A stretch of 64,000 bases of DNA from Tillus elongatus. Lineage: Eukaryota; Arthropoda; Insecta; Coleoptera; Cleridae. Both the position numbers and the translations under genes were made by a program. Position 1 is the stretch's first letter. The number at the start of each line of letters is the position of its first letter. The stretch covers positions 62,049,968 to 62,113,967 of the forward strand of contig OZ023269.1 in assembly GCA_964006375.1 (NCBI GenBank). Reading direction: 5' to 3'. The notes under the pieces were generated by a model. It was not told the origin of the DNA, searched no databases, and was given only the letters and a program-made list of their open reading frames with translations. Shown here in pieces: positions 48,413 through 61,425 of the stretch.

Positions 48413-48700
48413 ACAATGATGATGCTTTGTATTACTTATACAAACACCTAGATTTCATTAATGATGAAATTTAACCAAACAAAATGAGATATCCACACAT
48501 AGAAGGTTTGCTAAAATTCGTTTTTATGAAATCTTTAACACTATAGAGATATCAAAATATGTCTATTGGGATGACATAAATGAGATGGTTGATCGACTTA
48601 GACTTTTAGTGACTTCTCAAATTGCTGGTACTAATGCTCATAACAACGAAATTCAGTTAATCATTGCGGACCTGAACGAAGCTGACGTTATCGCCTAGTA
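48413..48700 (+). pseudogene. Polinton-associated hypothetical protein remnant, spacer
   Basis: Plus-strand frames with NDDDALYYLYKHLDFIND (~48415-48475) and YVYWDDINEMVDRLRLLVTSQ..GTNAHNNEIQLIIADLNEADVI (~48557-48695). The second matches the YFKWDD.NELVDRLKLL.AS...AGN..H.NEI..IIEELREA pattern that I recall from uncharacterised proteins near Polinton-like elements in insects and cnidarians. It is interrupted by stops. The family link is from memory and unverified. Confidence 0.45.
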
Positions 48701-48739
48701 AACAGTCTGCGATTTAATTATCACAGTAGAGTCACTACG

Positions 48740-49163
48740 CATAAAATCAGAGCCAAACCAATGCGATCGCTGCCGAAGGTTTGGTCATTCTTAACTTCCT
48801 GTAAGGGCGAATTTTGCTGTGTAAAGTGCGGTCAAAGCCACGAGGCCGCCAAATGTAAAAGGGTCAATACAGCCCCTGGATTTTGCTGTAACTGCAAACG
48901 TGAGCACACAGCCAATTATTTAATTACCCAAAATCAGGAAAAACCACGAACACCAAAAAGCCCTGGGTTTCACATGCGAAAGCTACGTTGGCTAATACCA
49001 CCACCCACAATCTACCATTCCAACTGCTCCTACTCCCACAAACTCTACTTCCTCGCATCTCACCAGCTTTTTCTAGTAATAACACTACAGTTGACAGTGA
49101 TTTTAATTGCATTATGTTTAGCAGAAACAGCTACAATGAGCTGAAACAATACATTTTTCATTG
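48740..49163 (+). mobile_element. Jockey-type ORF1 zinc-knuckle fragment, spacer into right arm
   Basis: QCDRCRRFGHS (48760-48795), then VKCGQSHEAAKC and CCNCKREHTANY: three CCHC-type knuckles typical of Jockey-clade Gag, broken by frameshifts. The C-terminal part continues past 49096, so the palindrome breakpoint lies within this element. The distal end (MFSRNSYNELKQYIF) is also present inverted at 47170-47237. Confidence 0.65.
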
Positions 49164-49438
49164 TGTCCACGGAGTTCTTCTATGTTACTGCCTTTCGGAC
49201 TAATATGATAAGTAGTCATTCTATTTTGAAAGCTTGATTTAGCATAGGCACTTTTTCAACTTCCCACGATTCACATACCTTTAATTTGTGGCTTCACTGC
49301 GCAGATGTCCATAGAACACTGCTTTTCGCATGTAACGAGCACGACTCACAATACCTCATATGATCTTCTTTGCTGACATCTTGTCACAATGAAGGGGTCT
49401 TAACCACTAAAATAAAAAGCAAACCATTTCCTTTATAT
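49164..49438. other. Core arm, unassigned insertion, right
   Basis: Mirrors 46895-47169. A short A/T-rich stretch interrupting the X3 relative; no ORF recognised. Confidence 0.45.
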
Positions 49439-49803
49439 AAATTTATTAACAGATATATTTGAGATAATTATTTTCCAATGAACTGCTACAGTTTACACAA
49501 AAGAATATTAACATAAATACGGTTAGACATATAAGAGAACCAGTTGATATAAATATCGAAAAGTACTTTGATCTGCACAGATGAGAATCACTTAGTAGGA
49601 GCCTTTAGCAGTAAGGTGTCTCACCGTGGGACCATTATCAAACAGAAACATAAGTTTATAACGAACAATATCAGCCTTGATCTTGGTCATGTTGTAAGTA
49701 GAAGTTTCAACTAGGCAATCGTTGTGTAGAGGTGTTCTTGGTAAGCCAGACTATTTCATGCAGTCGCGTTATCGAAATAGGTTCTCACGTCTTTTACATT
49801 TTG
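49439..49803 (-). pseudogene. Diverged X3 relative, right core arm
   Basis: Mirror of 46530-46894, lacking the C-terminal block that exists only on the left/spacer side. Confidence 0.55.
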
Positions 49804-49950
49804 TCGTTTGTGGACTATAAATCATATTTTGGCATAGGGCTACCAGGATGATGAAACGTTTTTAAGAGGAGGAGCCACTGTTGAGTTTACTGATATCTGT
49901 CAGCACTTTGTTTTGGGCGTAGTGTAAACACCCGGACATGTAATATTTAA

Positions 49951-50223
49951 ATGCGTGCGGTGTTCAGTAGAGTTCTTATCACTTTGATAGTTTGTGCTAT
50001 ACTAACATTTAAAACACTTAGATGACTGGACGGCAACCCTACGCATACAGTTTATGAGCTTACACCTATGGTAGATCCAGGTTATGCAGTTGATAAAAAA
50101 CCATATAGTAAGGTTTTTATGTATCTTACGACGCGCATTATTCCGCATATAAATGTAAACATTATCGATCATAATTCAGTACGTGTGACGTTTCAATGTG
50201 AGGAGAACATTATGATATTGTAA
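49951..50223 (+). pseudogene. ORF X5, right core arm
   Basis: Mirror of 46110-46382, with the same TGA at codon 25 (50023-50025). Confidence 0.35.
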
Positions 50224-50611
50224 TTGAGACACAGACCACCATATTATGTTGATTATAAATACTAGTAATCAAGCCGCTCCAGCTTCAGTATCTTCGGTAC
50301 CTGCAGCGATGACGATTCTATCTTGGGAGCAGATGCAGTATCTAGATTAATTGGGTTACGATGTTAAGAAAACTACACATATTCGCAGACCTTGTGTACG
50401 ACGAGTCAATCAAAGGTAAATAAATACACACATCTCTATTGTATCGACATTCCAGCCTCTCCCGAAAGAATTGTGTTCGTTTTTGTGGTTTTTGTGTAAT
50501 CAGGTTTCCGGTGCGAATTAGAGTTCGTCAGTTTTTGGATGTATTTTGTGTGATGCATCTTTGTAGCTGTCGTGTATGACGTGGGGAATGCGGATATTGC
50601 CATCTATGTCC

Positions 50612-52302
50612 CGTGTTGTGTGTACGGGTTTATTATGATTTTTTTATACTATTTCCTGTTAGTTTTAAATTGTGTTTTTTGTATGGGTGCGGCTGTGTGA
50701 TTTTGCGTGTTGGTTTCTACAAGGATGGGCAGGTGATCTGAGTCTAGTTAATTCAGCGTTTTACGTCTCCTATATTTACATTATTTGAGATGCAGCCGTC
50801 TAGTGTTGAAGATGTGTTGTCTGAGTAAGCAAAGAATTAATTATTTGGATAGTGGAATGTGTATGAATTGTGTAAAATGCAGTTGTTTAATTTAAGGCCT
50901 TTACCTTCGTTATAGACACAGTTCTAATTTGTGTTTGGGATTAAAGTGCTCTATTATGAGTGTTTTGTTTTGTGAGTTTAGATCGTAATGTTATTCTCTC
51001 GTCAATGTTAAGTGGGGGTACGTTTTTGTTGTAACGATTGATTACTGTTGTGTTATGTTTTTTTATGGTGCGTGTTTCGAACAAGACGTTTGTGATGGTG
51101 TTAATTTTTTCTACCGGATGATGCTGTTTACATTACATATGGGGTGTTACGGCGATTATTGTTATCGTTGTATCGGAGTTTTGGTGTTCTTCGTGTTAGG
51201 TGTGTTTCCTGTATGCAGATTATATCTGGTTGAATTTTTTTTGTTAAGATTTTGTGTTCGTTGAATTTGTTCTCAATGTCACAGGCATTCCAAGATTAAA
51301 TTTTCCTGTTTTTAAGGATACATTTAAGCGACTTGATGGATAATACTTAGTTTTCCTAAGTTTGACATGGTAATGTCACAGGAACATAATGAGAATTTGG
51401 CTCAGGTCACATATGTTACTGAGGATTTTTGGTTCGTTGATTAATGTGCCAAATTACCACAAGTGGGATGTTGGAGCATTTGTCTTAGGTTGGACAGATG
51501 TATCAGATTATGTGTGAGTTATGTGTTTGACTTGGGAAATGTGTGAGATGGTTTTGTGTGTTATATTGATCTGTTTTCACCAACTGATCCATATACTTGG
51601 TGTAAACTGGGCACTCGCGGTAGTTATCTGCATGAAGACACGGGAAGTTACAACACTGAACTTCCATATCAACTTCTTGCAGTCTTCGGTGTGGTGGTTC
51701 TTGATGCATTTGCGCATCTTGATTTAGGTTTGCATTGGCTTGATCCATGGCCAACATTTTTGACAATTACGTGACTTGTTGTTTCTTCATTAGGGGTTCC
51801 CATTTTATTCTAATGCTGTGAAGGTCTTTTACCTTCCTTAATTCATTGAGGTTTGGGGTTCTTCTGGTGGCCACTAAAAACGATTGCGAGGTTCCGTTCT
51901 TGCCTTTGAGTTTTATGCATGATACTATAAGCCGCTTGGCCTTAGGCATGCAACTTCGTCTGCTTGGGGTCGGGTGCTGCTTTGAGGACTATATTTTTAG
52001 TTATACCTTTTTTTGGGCGGAATGTGGAAAATTCGATAATGCTGTTGCGATGTTTCTCTTTTATGTTCTCGTTGTCAGAGGTTGAGAAGGTATAAATTCT
52101 GATTTCCCCATTGCTGAGATATCTTATAAAATGAAGTGACATAGTTGCTTGATTCATTTTCACACTGCAATTTGAGTTGCAGCTGCCCACACCGTGCGCG
52201 TTTCTGGAAAATGAGGATGTGTTGCGTTGCCGTTCAGGGCCCGATAACTCGGAAATAAATAACACTATATGTTGTTGTATCACGTGAATGTTTCTCTGCG
52301 AA
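50612..52302 (-). mobile_element. LINE-B (Jockey-like), right core arm
   Basis: Mirror of 44030-45720. One base differs in the first ORF1 stretch (Met/Lys, near 52314) and one A/T-run differs by a base near 51240. Confidence 0.7.
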
Positions 52303-52412
52303 TTATATATCAACTTAGTATTTGACACCAATAAGATATGAACTTAACATTCGTTCGTGAACCGTACAACTGAATATCTACGTTGTTCAGTTAACCGAGA
52401 TATATGAAGTGA

Positions 52413-53057
52413 TTAAACCCCTTGTGTTAAATCAGTATCTTTAACAACAGCCACCATAATATGAGTGTTTTGCCGAAATCCACCACAAAGAAGTTTGAAC
52501 TTTTCAAAACTCATATCGGGAGTTACATGATCATCATACACAAGACTAATTTCATATTCAATTCATTGATCGTTGTTGTCCTTACTTAGTGAAACTCTAC
52601 CATACTACTGGCTTCACAGTGAGGCCAGAGAAGTGATCTCCAGTCTGTATGTAGTAATTTCATCTTGTTTAAATAAAACTATGATGTCAGCATTATCACG
52701 CACCAACTATTTCGGACACAAGTAGAAACTGTCAATGTCTTAATATCTACACATACAAATATACGATTTTATTTTATCTTACTTATCACAGGCTATATCA
52801 TCTAATATAAAAATTTAATTGCTCTTTTCATGTGCTGGATTTAATATCTCTTCGCTTTCACTGTATAGATAGTATCCAACACCTTTTGTATCACACAACA
52901 CCTCCTTTAACATGCTATATTTAGGCTCATATATAAAGGCTTTGAGTATACGTATACGTTTCACAAATTTTAAGCCGATGGGGCAAACAACAAATTTAAC
53001 ATAATATTTGTTAACCATAACCACTTGGACCACATATCAAACTTCTAACTGAAACTG
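52413..53057 (-). pseudogene. Polinton packaging ATPase remnant, right core arm
   Basis: Mirror of 43275-43919 with the same disabling changes. Confidence 0.75.
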
Positions 53058-53228
53058 AAACTTGGTAAAAGAACTCCATGTCTTTGCTGTTTTGGGTCAT
53101 GATGTATGTTTGTGACTGAGGGCTTTTGCGTGTTTTACAATACGCATCGTTAACTGAAATAAAACTTTGTACGACTGCTACATCCTATATAATTACGCAG
53201 ATATATCATACCTTTTTAACAGTAAAAA

Positions 53229-53361
53229 TGTTGGTGTGTCAAGGTGTAGCTCTTGCTGACACAGTCATCAAAAAATTACCTGTTGAGCTGCACGTACCTG
53301 GCTATCAGATTTGAGGCCCAGACATTAAACTTAAAGAACGTTTTACGAGTAATCAAGGCAT
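53229..53361 (+). pseudogene. Polinton PLA2-like fragment, right core arm
   Basis: Mirror of 42971-43103, ending at the LTR junction. Confidence 0.6.
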
Positions 53362-53558
53362 GTCCACGCCCCACCAGAGACTATATATGGAAGTTACCAG
53401 ACCACGGACGGAAATTCCTACATTGTTATTGCTTGAGTCTCTTTAAATTTGTCATAATTTATATTTATCATTTTTTTATTATTATTCATAAGTATTTTAT
53501 GCAACTATAATCAATAAATTCTTTTAAAAATTCAAGTGTGTTAACAAGAAAGTTAACT
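53362..53558 (+). mobile_element. Truncated errantivirus LTR, right arm
   Basis: Half of the candidate LTR; mirror of 42774-42970. Confidence 0.5.
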
Positions 53559-53839
53559 CGCGTCTATAGCATTGAGATGGGGTATCAGCATCATATAAAA
53601 GCAAGGGCATTTCATATGAAAAATCAGACGGAGCCTCCCTATTCTACCTGATTACATCTGTCTCAAATTCGCGCAGTTCGACAGTTCCTCGTCTCCCCAC
53701 ACCACGTCCCTGGTGCTGTGGAATCCACAATTTTGCAAATAAGCATTTATTACTGACCCCGTTCTATTATTGATTTTATTTTACAGCCAGGTGAAGAACA
53801 CCAGGTCTTTACATTTGTCGCCATTACACACTAGTGTGT

Positions 53840-55283
53840 AGTAGTAGTAGCAGTGGTAGGGAGGCCAACGTCAAGCAAGGGCCCTTTTTGCCAACCCCAG
53901 CAACCCAGCAACCATGCTCTACTCTTCCTCGGTTCTGTCGCCAAACCGCCTCGACCTCGAGATGAAGGCCGTGACGGTCTTCAATTGGACGGTACTTACC
54001 TGATTCCTCTGCAGAGTCCTCGATCCGAACAATTCTGCGCGAAGACTCCCAAAGGCTCGCACTCACACAGGTAGTGGTAGGACGTTTCTTTATCCTCGCC
54101 GCATTCCTGGCAAATGGGATCCCTCTCTACGCCTATCAATGTGAGGTGTCTTCTAAGGGCGCAGTGGCCTGTCAGCACCCCAAGGATGCGGCGAAGCGTA
54201 GGTCGACTCCTTCCGAGTAGCCAGACAGCTTTATCTCTGTCCGGCCCTTCTACAAAGTCACTCGCCTGCCTGCAGTCACCTACCCCCAGTGCCTCTCCAT
54301 TGCTTCCTCGGTCCACCTGTCTAAGCCGACAGAGACTGTCTTCCTACTTATGCCTATCGCAGGCTCCGGGCCACAGAACGGCCGCCGGAAACCGAGTCTT
54401 GCGAGATTATTCGCCACCTCATTCCCCGCTACGCTACAGTGTCCCGGAACCCACACCAGTTGCACCTCCTTTGTCCTGGCTAGTCCTCTGAGGGCGTCAG
54501 CGCACTCCTGAACCAGTGGTGACCTGATTCTGGCCGCGCAGACTGCCCTGAGGACCGCCTGGCTATCCGAGCAGATGTACACGCATTTCTCGGGACTCAT
54601 CTTCACATCCTGTCTATTGGCCACAGACAGGATAGCGTACGCCTCTGTTTCGAATGCCGTGGTGTATGCCCCAAGAGCATAGCTCTCGCTCACCCCAGGC
54701 CCACGATGTATATTCCTGCCCCGGAGGATTGTTGGTCCTCCAGCCGTGATCCGTCGGTGAAACAGGCTTGCGGGCTGGAATGCAACCTCATTTTCCCTCC
54801 ACTGATCTCTACTGGGGATCCTGAGGGTGTATGGCCTAGTCAACCTAATATCGTCCTCGGCATCCCTCACCTTTATGGCGGAAATCGGAATTTCCTTTTC
54901 CACCTCCTTGGCGACTCTTGCATGCCCTATTACTGCTCCCTCTCCACACCAGTTACCCGAGTCCCGGATTCTAAGACGCGACACCATAGCCTCCCTTCTG
55001 ATACAGATGGGAAGCGGTGGCAGCATCAACAGGACATCTAGCGCAGCTGAGGGTGTCGTCTTCATAGCGCCTGTGATACCCAGGATTGCCAGCCTTTGGA
55101 GTTTGGCCAGCTTCCTGCTGGTAGTTTGGTTCACATCACACCACCAGACCAACGCCCCATAGAGGAATCTCGGCCTGACGATCGCAGTGTAGATCCAATG
55201 AAGGATCCGAGGATTAAGTCACCAGGTCCTCCCTATCACACGACGCAGCTGTCAGAGGGTCGCAACTCCCTTCCTCACTACTT
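53840..55283 (-). mobile_element. LINE-C, right arm
   Basis: RNase H frame 54280-55218; knuckle frame 53996-54316, open here, without the stop found at 42253 in the left arm. Target-site duplications are at 55284-55295 and 53828-53839. Confidence 0.85.
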
Positions 55284-55295
55284 ACACTAGTGTGT

Positions 55296-56249
55296 AAGTC
55301 TTTTATTTAAACATTTTAAACATAAGTGACCACAATTATAAGTATTATACTTTTGGTATACATCATGATTATACAATATAGTAGGGTTTTTAAGATAACA
55401 CAACAGTTCAATTGGTGGCTTCAAGTTTCCATATGAGTCAAAGTACACAGCTGTATCACCGCGTTTTATAACTGCAACTCAATAACTGCCAGGCTCTTTG
55501 TTTGCTTATTCATGACGATTGATTCATTTTTACGTGGTCCAGCTGATGGTAAAGTATCTCGCATGTATACGGGTGCCGCCTATAGGATGTTTTAGGGACA
55601 ACAAAGTAGGTGGAGTCTCACCTGGGCGCTGACTTGGCGGCGGCTGCACTGTGAACTACGCTTAACTACGAACTGAAAAGAAGGTGGTCAATATTTGTTT
55701 AAGCACACACTGCCGTGCCACCTCTGGAAGTGGTGTGGTCATACGCCTTTATAGATAGATGTTGGCCGGCACGAATGACTCGGCCGGATTAGTTGAGAGT
55801 GACCTACGTCAACAGCGCCGCGTAACAACTACGTAGTCGATTTCGGTGCGGCCCGTCATAGCAATAGACACCCATTTAAAGGGCAACACAAAATCCGAAA
55901 CATGACTACAGGGGTAAGGTTACGTAAGCAATAACCGAAAAATAAATATAAGGACCACAGAAGAAGAAAAACGGACCGAAACTATCGTTCCGACGTTTGT
56001 CCTGTATACTGTACGACAAGATCTTAACCTATGTTCTTGTGAATCAACATTACCATGGACTTTTCGGAAACATTTGTTTTTGAACAACTCTGTTTAAATG
56101 TTTTAAATTTGTAGAACGTCCGAAGTTTTCGATAGGAATGTTGAAAGTGATTTAAAACACAAATCTGCTTCTTTATATAACACTTACCTCCTTCATTTCT
56201 CTATAATTCATTTAATTCATTGTTATGCGCGGTATCCCCGACCTAGAGG
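55296..56249 (-). promoter_or_regulatory. Promoter-like stretch, right arm
   Basis: Mirror of 40083-41036; TATA box at 55746-55753 on the minus strand. Confidence 0.3.
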
Positions 56250-56696
56250 GTGGTTAATCTTCATGCCAAAATCAAATGTTCTGTTGGAAATGAATCAAGG
56301 ACGAACCCCGCCCCAAGGAATATGCCCCCATTTCCGTCCAGTATCAAAGAAATGATACTTGAAAAATATTCTATGCGTATACTAGCTACGCATCAGAAAC
56401 CCCACCGACAAACGAGACGCAAACAAACTCATCAAACAAGAACTAGCGATGTGAGCGAGTCTGACTTAAGACAGTTGCTGTTGGAAATAAAAGAGCACGC
56501 TTATATAGATGAACGCCAATCTGAAGGTGAAGACTTTGCAATAAATATATCGTTGAATTGTGTGCTGTATACTTGGCCGTACTGCTCCACCCCGTTCCTT
56601 GCTTTATCTTACACTCAGTACGCCTCAGACTTCTCTTTTACTAAGCCATTGTTTAAATATTTACCAGAAGCAGCAAAATATCACTACAGAAATTGA
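56250..56696 (+). CDS. ORF X4, hypothetical protein, right arm
   Basis: 148 codons with Ala at the position where copy 3 has Thr. Confidence 0.35.
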   Translation: MVNLHAKIKCSVGNESRTNPAPRNMPPFPSSIKEMILEKYSMRILATHQKPHRQTRRKQTHQTRTSDVSESDLRQLLLEIKEHAYIDERQSEGEDFAINISLNCVLYTWPYCSTPFLALSYTQYASDFSFTKPLFKYLPEAAKYHYRN

Positions 56697-56887
56697 TGAA
56701 CCAATGGAGATATATATTTATGAAGTCTTAAAATGATTATAATAGATTTTGAAAGTTGCCACAGCAACCGAGCAGAAAAATACAACCAATGAGAGCGGTT
56801 GGTGGAAAGAGGAAGAAGTGGAACAATAAAATCTACTTAACAGCCAATGTAACATTAGTAAGCTCGGTCAAAGTCTAAACGTAAAAG

Positions 56888-57409
56888 ATGGTTGGTGTAA
56901 ACATGAAAGTTGATTGTGATTGTATCAACATGATGTGTCATATGAATGAAAACTACGGTCCTGATTTTAGAGAACATCGACCACCAAATGTGAGAGAAGT
57001 GAGAACCTATTTTGATAGCGACGACTGCATGAAATGGTCTGGCTTACCAACAACACCTCTACACAACGATCACCTAGTTGAAACATTACGAAAATCAAGA
57101 CTGATATGGTTTGTTATAAACTTATCTTTCTGATTGATGAAGGCTCATACTAACTGATTTCCATCTGTGGACATCAAAGTACATTTTGATATTTATATCA
57201 ACTGGTTCTCTCATATGTCTAACTGTATAATAATAACAAAGATGTTAATATACTTTTGTGTTAAGTGTAACAATTCATTGGAAAATAAATATCTCAAATA
57301 TATCTGTAAAAGTAAAATATCTATCAGGAATTCATCGAGGAAATTTAGAGTTGCGGAATTGGAATTTGCAGAAGGCGTGAGTGGATTGATTTTGGAACGA
57401 CTTTTGTGA
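56888..57409 (+). pseudogene. ORF X3, right arm
   Basis: Mirror of 38923-39444. Confidence 0.5.
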
Positions 57410-57564
57410 CTGGAGATGAACATTAATAAATGTTTTTTTAAATAAAACTAATAAATACATTTTACTTTTACAATGTTTTTATTTATTTATGTAACAAGTT
57501 TGCAATTTAAGCAAATAATATCATACAATTTTTAATACCACTAATAAAATTTCTTTTATTAAAT

Positions 57565-58204
57565 TTAGCAGCGTGATACATACATATTGAATGTAGACAA
57601 GTTTCGGCAACCCTCATCGTTTTTCAAATTGATACGGTCCCCGCTACATTTTAAAAACACCTCTTTAATATACCTTTTCATGATAACACCTTTCGCGTAA
57701 ACTATCTATCCGCTCTTCGATAATATGTTTTTCTATTATGTTGGGTAACTCTTCTAAAGTAACGTTACCGCAATCATAGTCCAAACACTTCTGTGTTCTT
57801 TGTAACAACTTGATATATTTAACTATATCTGCATTTAATAACCTAGCGTTTTCAGAGTCTTAAACATATAATGTGCAGATTGAGAACTATTATAATTTAC
57901 TAATTCTTTGGGTGCCTTCTCTGTTGCAATATTCACAAGTCCTAATATAATCTTTAATTTCCTTTCTCATATTTGATGTCGCTTTTTAGTTTCATGAGAA
58001 AACATGATTTGGTCTCTATCTCTGATGCTGTTTTAAATTCTCTCAAATTGGCAATTTTTGCTTCAGAATTATTAGTTGTATTGGAATTTTTAATTTTTAT
58101 GGGGTTTGTTTCCATACTACTCTGTTTATTTATTGCAAAATTTTGTTTATTATTAAAATTAGATGTTTCTACTTTAGGTTTTGTTTTGCTTATTATATGT
58201 TTTT
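57565..58204 (-). pseudogene. ORF X2, full-length, right arm
   Basis: Retains the 176 bp lost from copy 3 (here about 57645-57822). Confidence 0.5.
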
Positions 58205-58231
58205 TCGTATTTAACCCAGTTTTTCCCGTGT

Positions 58232-58510
58232 TATTGTACTGAGCTAACAGAGCTAGCTGTTCTTAAAAGTGAGTTTGAAGACAAATTGAAAAATTTAACT
58301 AATGATATAACTTCCCATGTGCTGGATGATATTGATATACCAAAGAATAAAGATCTAAGTGAGATACTGAATCAGCTGGATATAGCATATGAACCATCTG
58401 ATACTAAAAAGCCTGGACGCAGCAAGTGCGTTATGGTAGTGAATTTTCATAGAAATGATCTGGCACAAATATTTATTATAACTTTTTTTTCTTGTAACAT
58501 AGAAATCTAA
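58232..58510 (+). pseudogene. ORF X1, right arm
   Basis: Mirror of 37998-38276. Confidence 0.45.
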
Positions 58511-58534
58511 ATTTTGGTGTATAGTTTACTTTTT

Positions 58535-59010
58535 ATATCGTAAAGCTACCTACCAAATTTGGTTATCATAGATTTCATATTTTTTAAGATAAAAATTTTT
58601 TTCAAATTAAAACTCAAAATTTTCCCGGAAAACCTCGTTTGATTTTTTTGATTAACGAACTTGTCAAAGTCATTTACAAAAGGAAGGTACATGCCAAATT
58701 TTATCAAAATCGGCCTATTATTCTTTGAGATAAAAAATTTTTTCGAAATAAAACTCAAAATGTTCCCGGAAAACCTCGTCCGATTTTTTGACTAACAAAC
58801 TTGTCAAAGCCATTTACAAAAGAAAGGTACATGCCAAATTTTATTAAAATCGGCTTATTACTTTTTGAGATAAGAATTTTTTTCGAATGAAAACTCAAAA
58901 TTTTCCCGGAAAACCTCGTCCGATTTTCCTGGCTAACGAACTTATCCAAGCCATTTACAAAACAAAGGTACATGCCAAATTTTATCAAAATCGGCCTATT
59001 ATTTTTTGAG
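58535..59010 (-). repeat. 141-bp tandem repeat, right arm
   Basis: Mirror of the copy 3 array, with one substitution near 58749. Confidence 0.85.
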
Positions 59011-59021
59011 TTATCGGTGTG

Positions 59022-59207
<186 letters not shown>

Positions 59208-59347
59208 ATATAAAAATTGAAACTGACCCCGGATATGCGTTCTAGGGGTCCTATATCGCGCTCATTTGAAGAAATTTTTTCAAAATTCAAAAGTCGAGAT
59301 CTCCTCATTAGTGAATTTTTTCTAAGAAAATTCACTAAAAATTATTG

Positions 59348-59998
59348 ATGAATTATATAAACCTGCAAGAATAGGCTTTAAACGTAGAGGTACAATAATC
59401 AAGGGTTTAAACGATTTGTGGTAGATTGATTTAGCTGAATTACAGACGACTACAAAGAAACCTCTGCTTACAAGTACAATTTAGTGGTTATCAATTGTTT
59501 TTGAAAGTATGTGTGGACACGCCCTCTTAAATCTAAAAATGATGAAGAGGTGACTAAAGCTATGGCTGATATTTAAGCCAATAGTACAGCACCGTCTAAA
59601 ATCCTATCTTATCTTGGGTTAGTACTGTAAATTTAACGCATTAATGAAAAATACAACATTAATCACTGATAGTGAGTAATTATATTTCACTTATTCCACT
59701 TATGGTGGATAGAGTCATACGTATTTTGAAAGAGAATATATATAAAAATTTCAACTTGGTTTGTTCCTACAAGTGGCTTAATACACTACCTGACGTCACT
59801 GCTGCTTACAACTCTACTGTTCATCAAACAGCTGGTGACTTAATAAATAACAACATACGTTACATTAATTTTTGAGTCAGTGAGGCATCTGGAATATATC
59901 AGTAATGACGAAAATTCCGCAGAAATTGTTGACGAATACCAAACTTATGAGAGAATCATCTTTAAAAGTGAAACTGAAGTGCAAATGACTAAAACTCA
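59348..59998 (+). pseudogene. Polinton-type integrase remnant, right arm
   Basis: Mirror of 36580-37230. Confidence 0.65.
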
Positions 59999-60558
59999 GG
60001 ATCAGTATCAGCATACTTAGGATTTAATCGATATAAACATTTTTAATGAAGTTAAAGTTTATTTTACTCTTGACATTAGTAATAGGTAAATAAACACACC
60101 ATTCACCTGAACACATAATTTATTAAACTGTTAGCTAACTCAAACGTAAACTGTTTAATTGGGTGAACGCAGTCTGAAACAATTTTCAAATGCTAGTAGA
60201 TTTCTGAAACGTTGCATACTAGTTTTCTAATGATGTTTCAAAATGGCATATGTTTTTTTACGAAATTTTTTTGACAGTTCTGACATCAATTTAAATTTTG
60301 TTATTTGTTTCATGTGACAAAAATAACCCAATCATTTCAACTTTTAATTAATTTCGCACAGACGTTACTCAGGTTGTCTATTACAGGTAACCAACCGTAG
60401 ACTTCACGCTTGTTTTTCTCTCTTGACATTTATGCATCCAGTATCCACCCTACCCTTGTTAACGTTGCTAGACACCAGACCTCCTTCCCTCCAGGTCGAG
60501 ACTACTCACAAAACACCCCCTTGAAAACTAGAGAGGTGGCGGAAAACACTCGCTGGCA

Positions 60559-61234
60559 TTGGTTCACCACGTCCCTAACTCTTGTTGTTTTAAAAACTTT
60601 TATATCCTGTCTTCATCCTTCTTTGACTTCGTTATTTCTACGACCCCTAGCCCCACAGTATTCCACAATCCTTTACTTCCCAGCACATGCTCCACCACAT
60701 TATCTGCTGTTACATTTCTGCCAATCTTTTATACATTTTCTCTTATTTGCATACATCTTACGCACTCAAAAACAGTATGTTCTGGCGTAGTTATATCACC
60801 GCAATACGTACATTCTTATTTGTCGACTATTTTCGTTTTACTCAGGTAGACCTGAAACGTCCAAGACCTGACAGATGTTGGGTAAAATAGTAACCCACCT
60901 CCCCATGCTGTCTCGATATCCATGTCTGTATATGTGGAATGAGCCTCTTTGTCCACTGGGATGTTGACATTTCCTCTTCCCATTCTCGCTGCAATTTCAG
61001 CAATGTTTCGGTTTTTGCCTTCTTTTTTGCGGGTATTGTCATCAATGTCTTTTGTTTATTATGATTTTTTGGGGTGGGGGTGTGTGATTTTTTGTGTTGA
61101 TTTCTACAAGGATGGTGACTTTATCTGAGTCTAGTTCATTGAGCATTTACGTCTCTTATATTTACATTATTTGAGATGCAGACCTCTAGTGTTGAAGGTG
61201 TGTTATCTAAGTAAGCAAAGTTGCTGTATTAATT
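60559..61234 (-). mobile_element. LINE endonuclease end plus R1/I-type C-terminus, right arm
   Basis: Mirror of 35344-36019. Confidence 0.6.
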
Positions 61235-61239
61235 ATTTG

Positions 61240-61402
61240 ATAGGCCGGAAGTTTATTAAGCAGCGCTGCGTGCCAGACCTGGTCGAATGCTTTGGATATG
61301 TCTAGAGCAACAATCTGGGATTCACCGTGTTGTTCCATAGACTTGTTCCAAGAATGGGTGACAAATGAAAGGAGGTCGGCAGATTTAACAAGAGTCTAGA
61401 AG
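61240..61402 (-). mobile_element. Inverted LINE-A RT fragment, right arm
   Basis: Mirror of 35176-35338. Confidence 0.85.
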
Positions 61403-61425
61403 GGCAGAAGCGGCACCCGACCCCA

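Larger units (their letters stand above)
47238..49095. other. Palindrome spacer, 1.86 kb
   Basis: The only unpaired sequence between the arms. It is itself a mosaic: the end of a diverged X3 ORF, a diverged X2 ORF in reverse, a LINE-C fragment in reverse, a Polinton-associated hypothetical ORF, and a Jockey-type gag zinc-knuckle region that continues into the right arm. It is a remnant of the same kind of nested DNA and not a unique host sequence. Confidence 0.85.
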
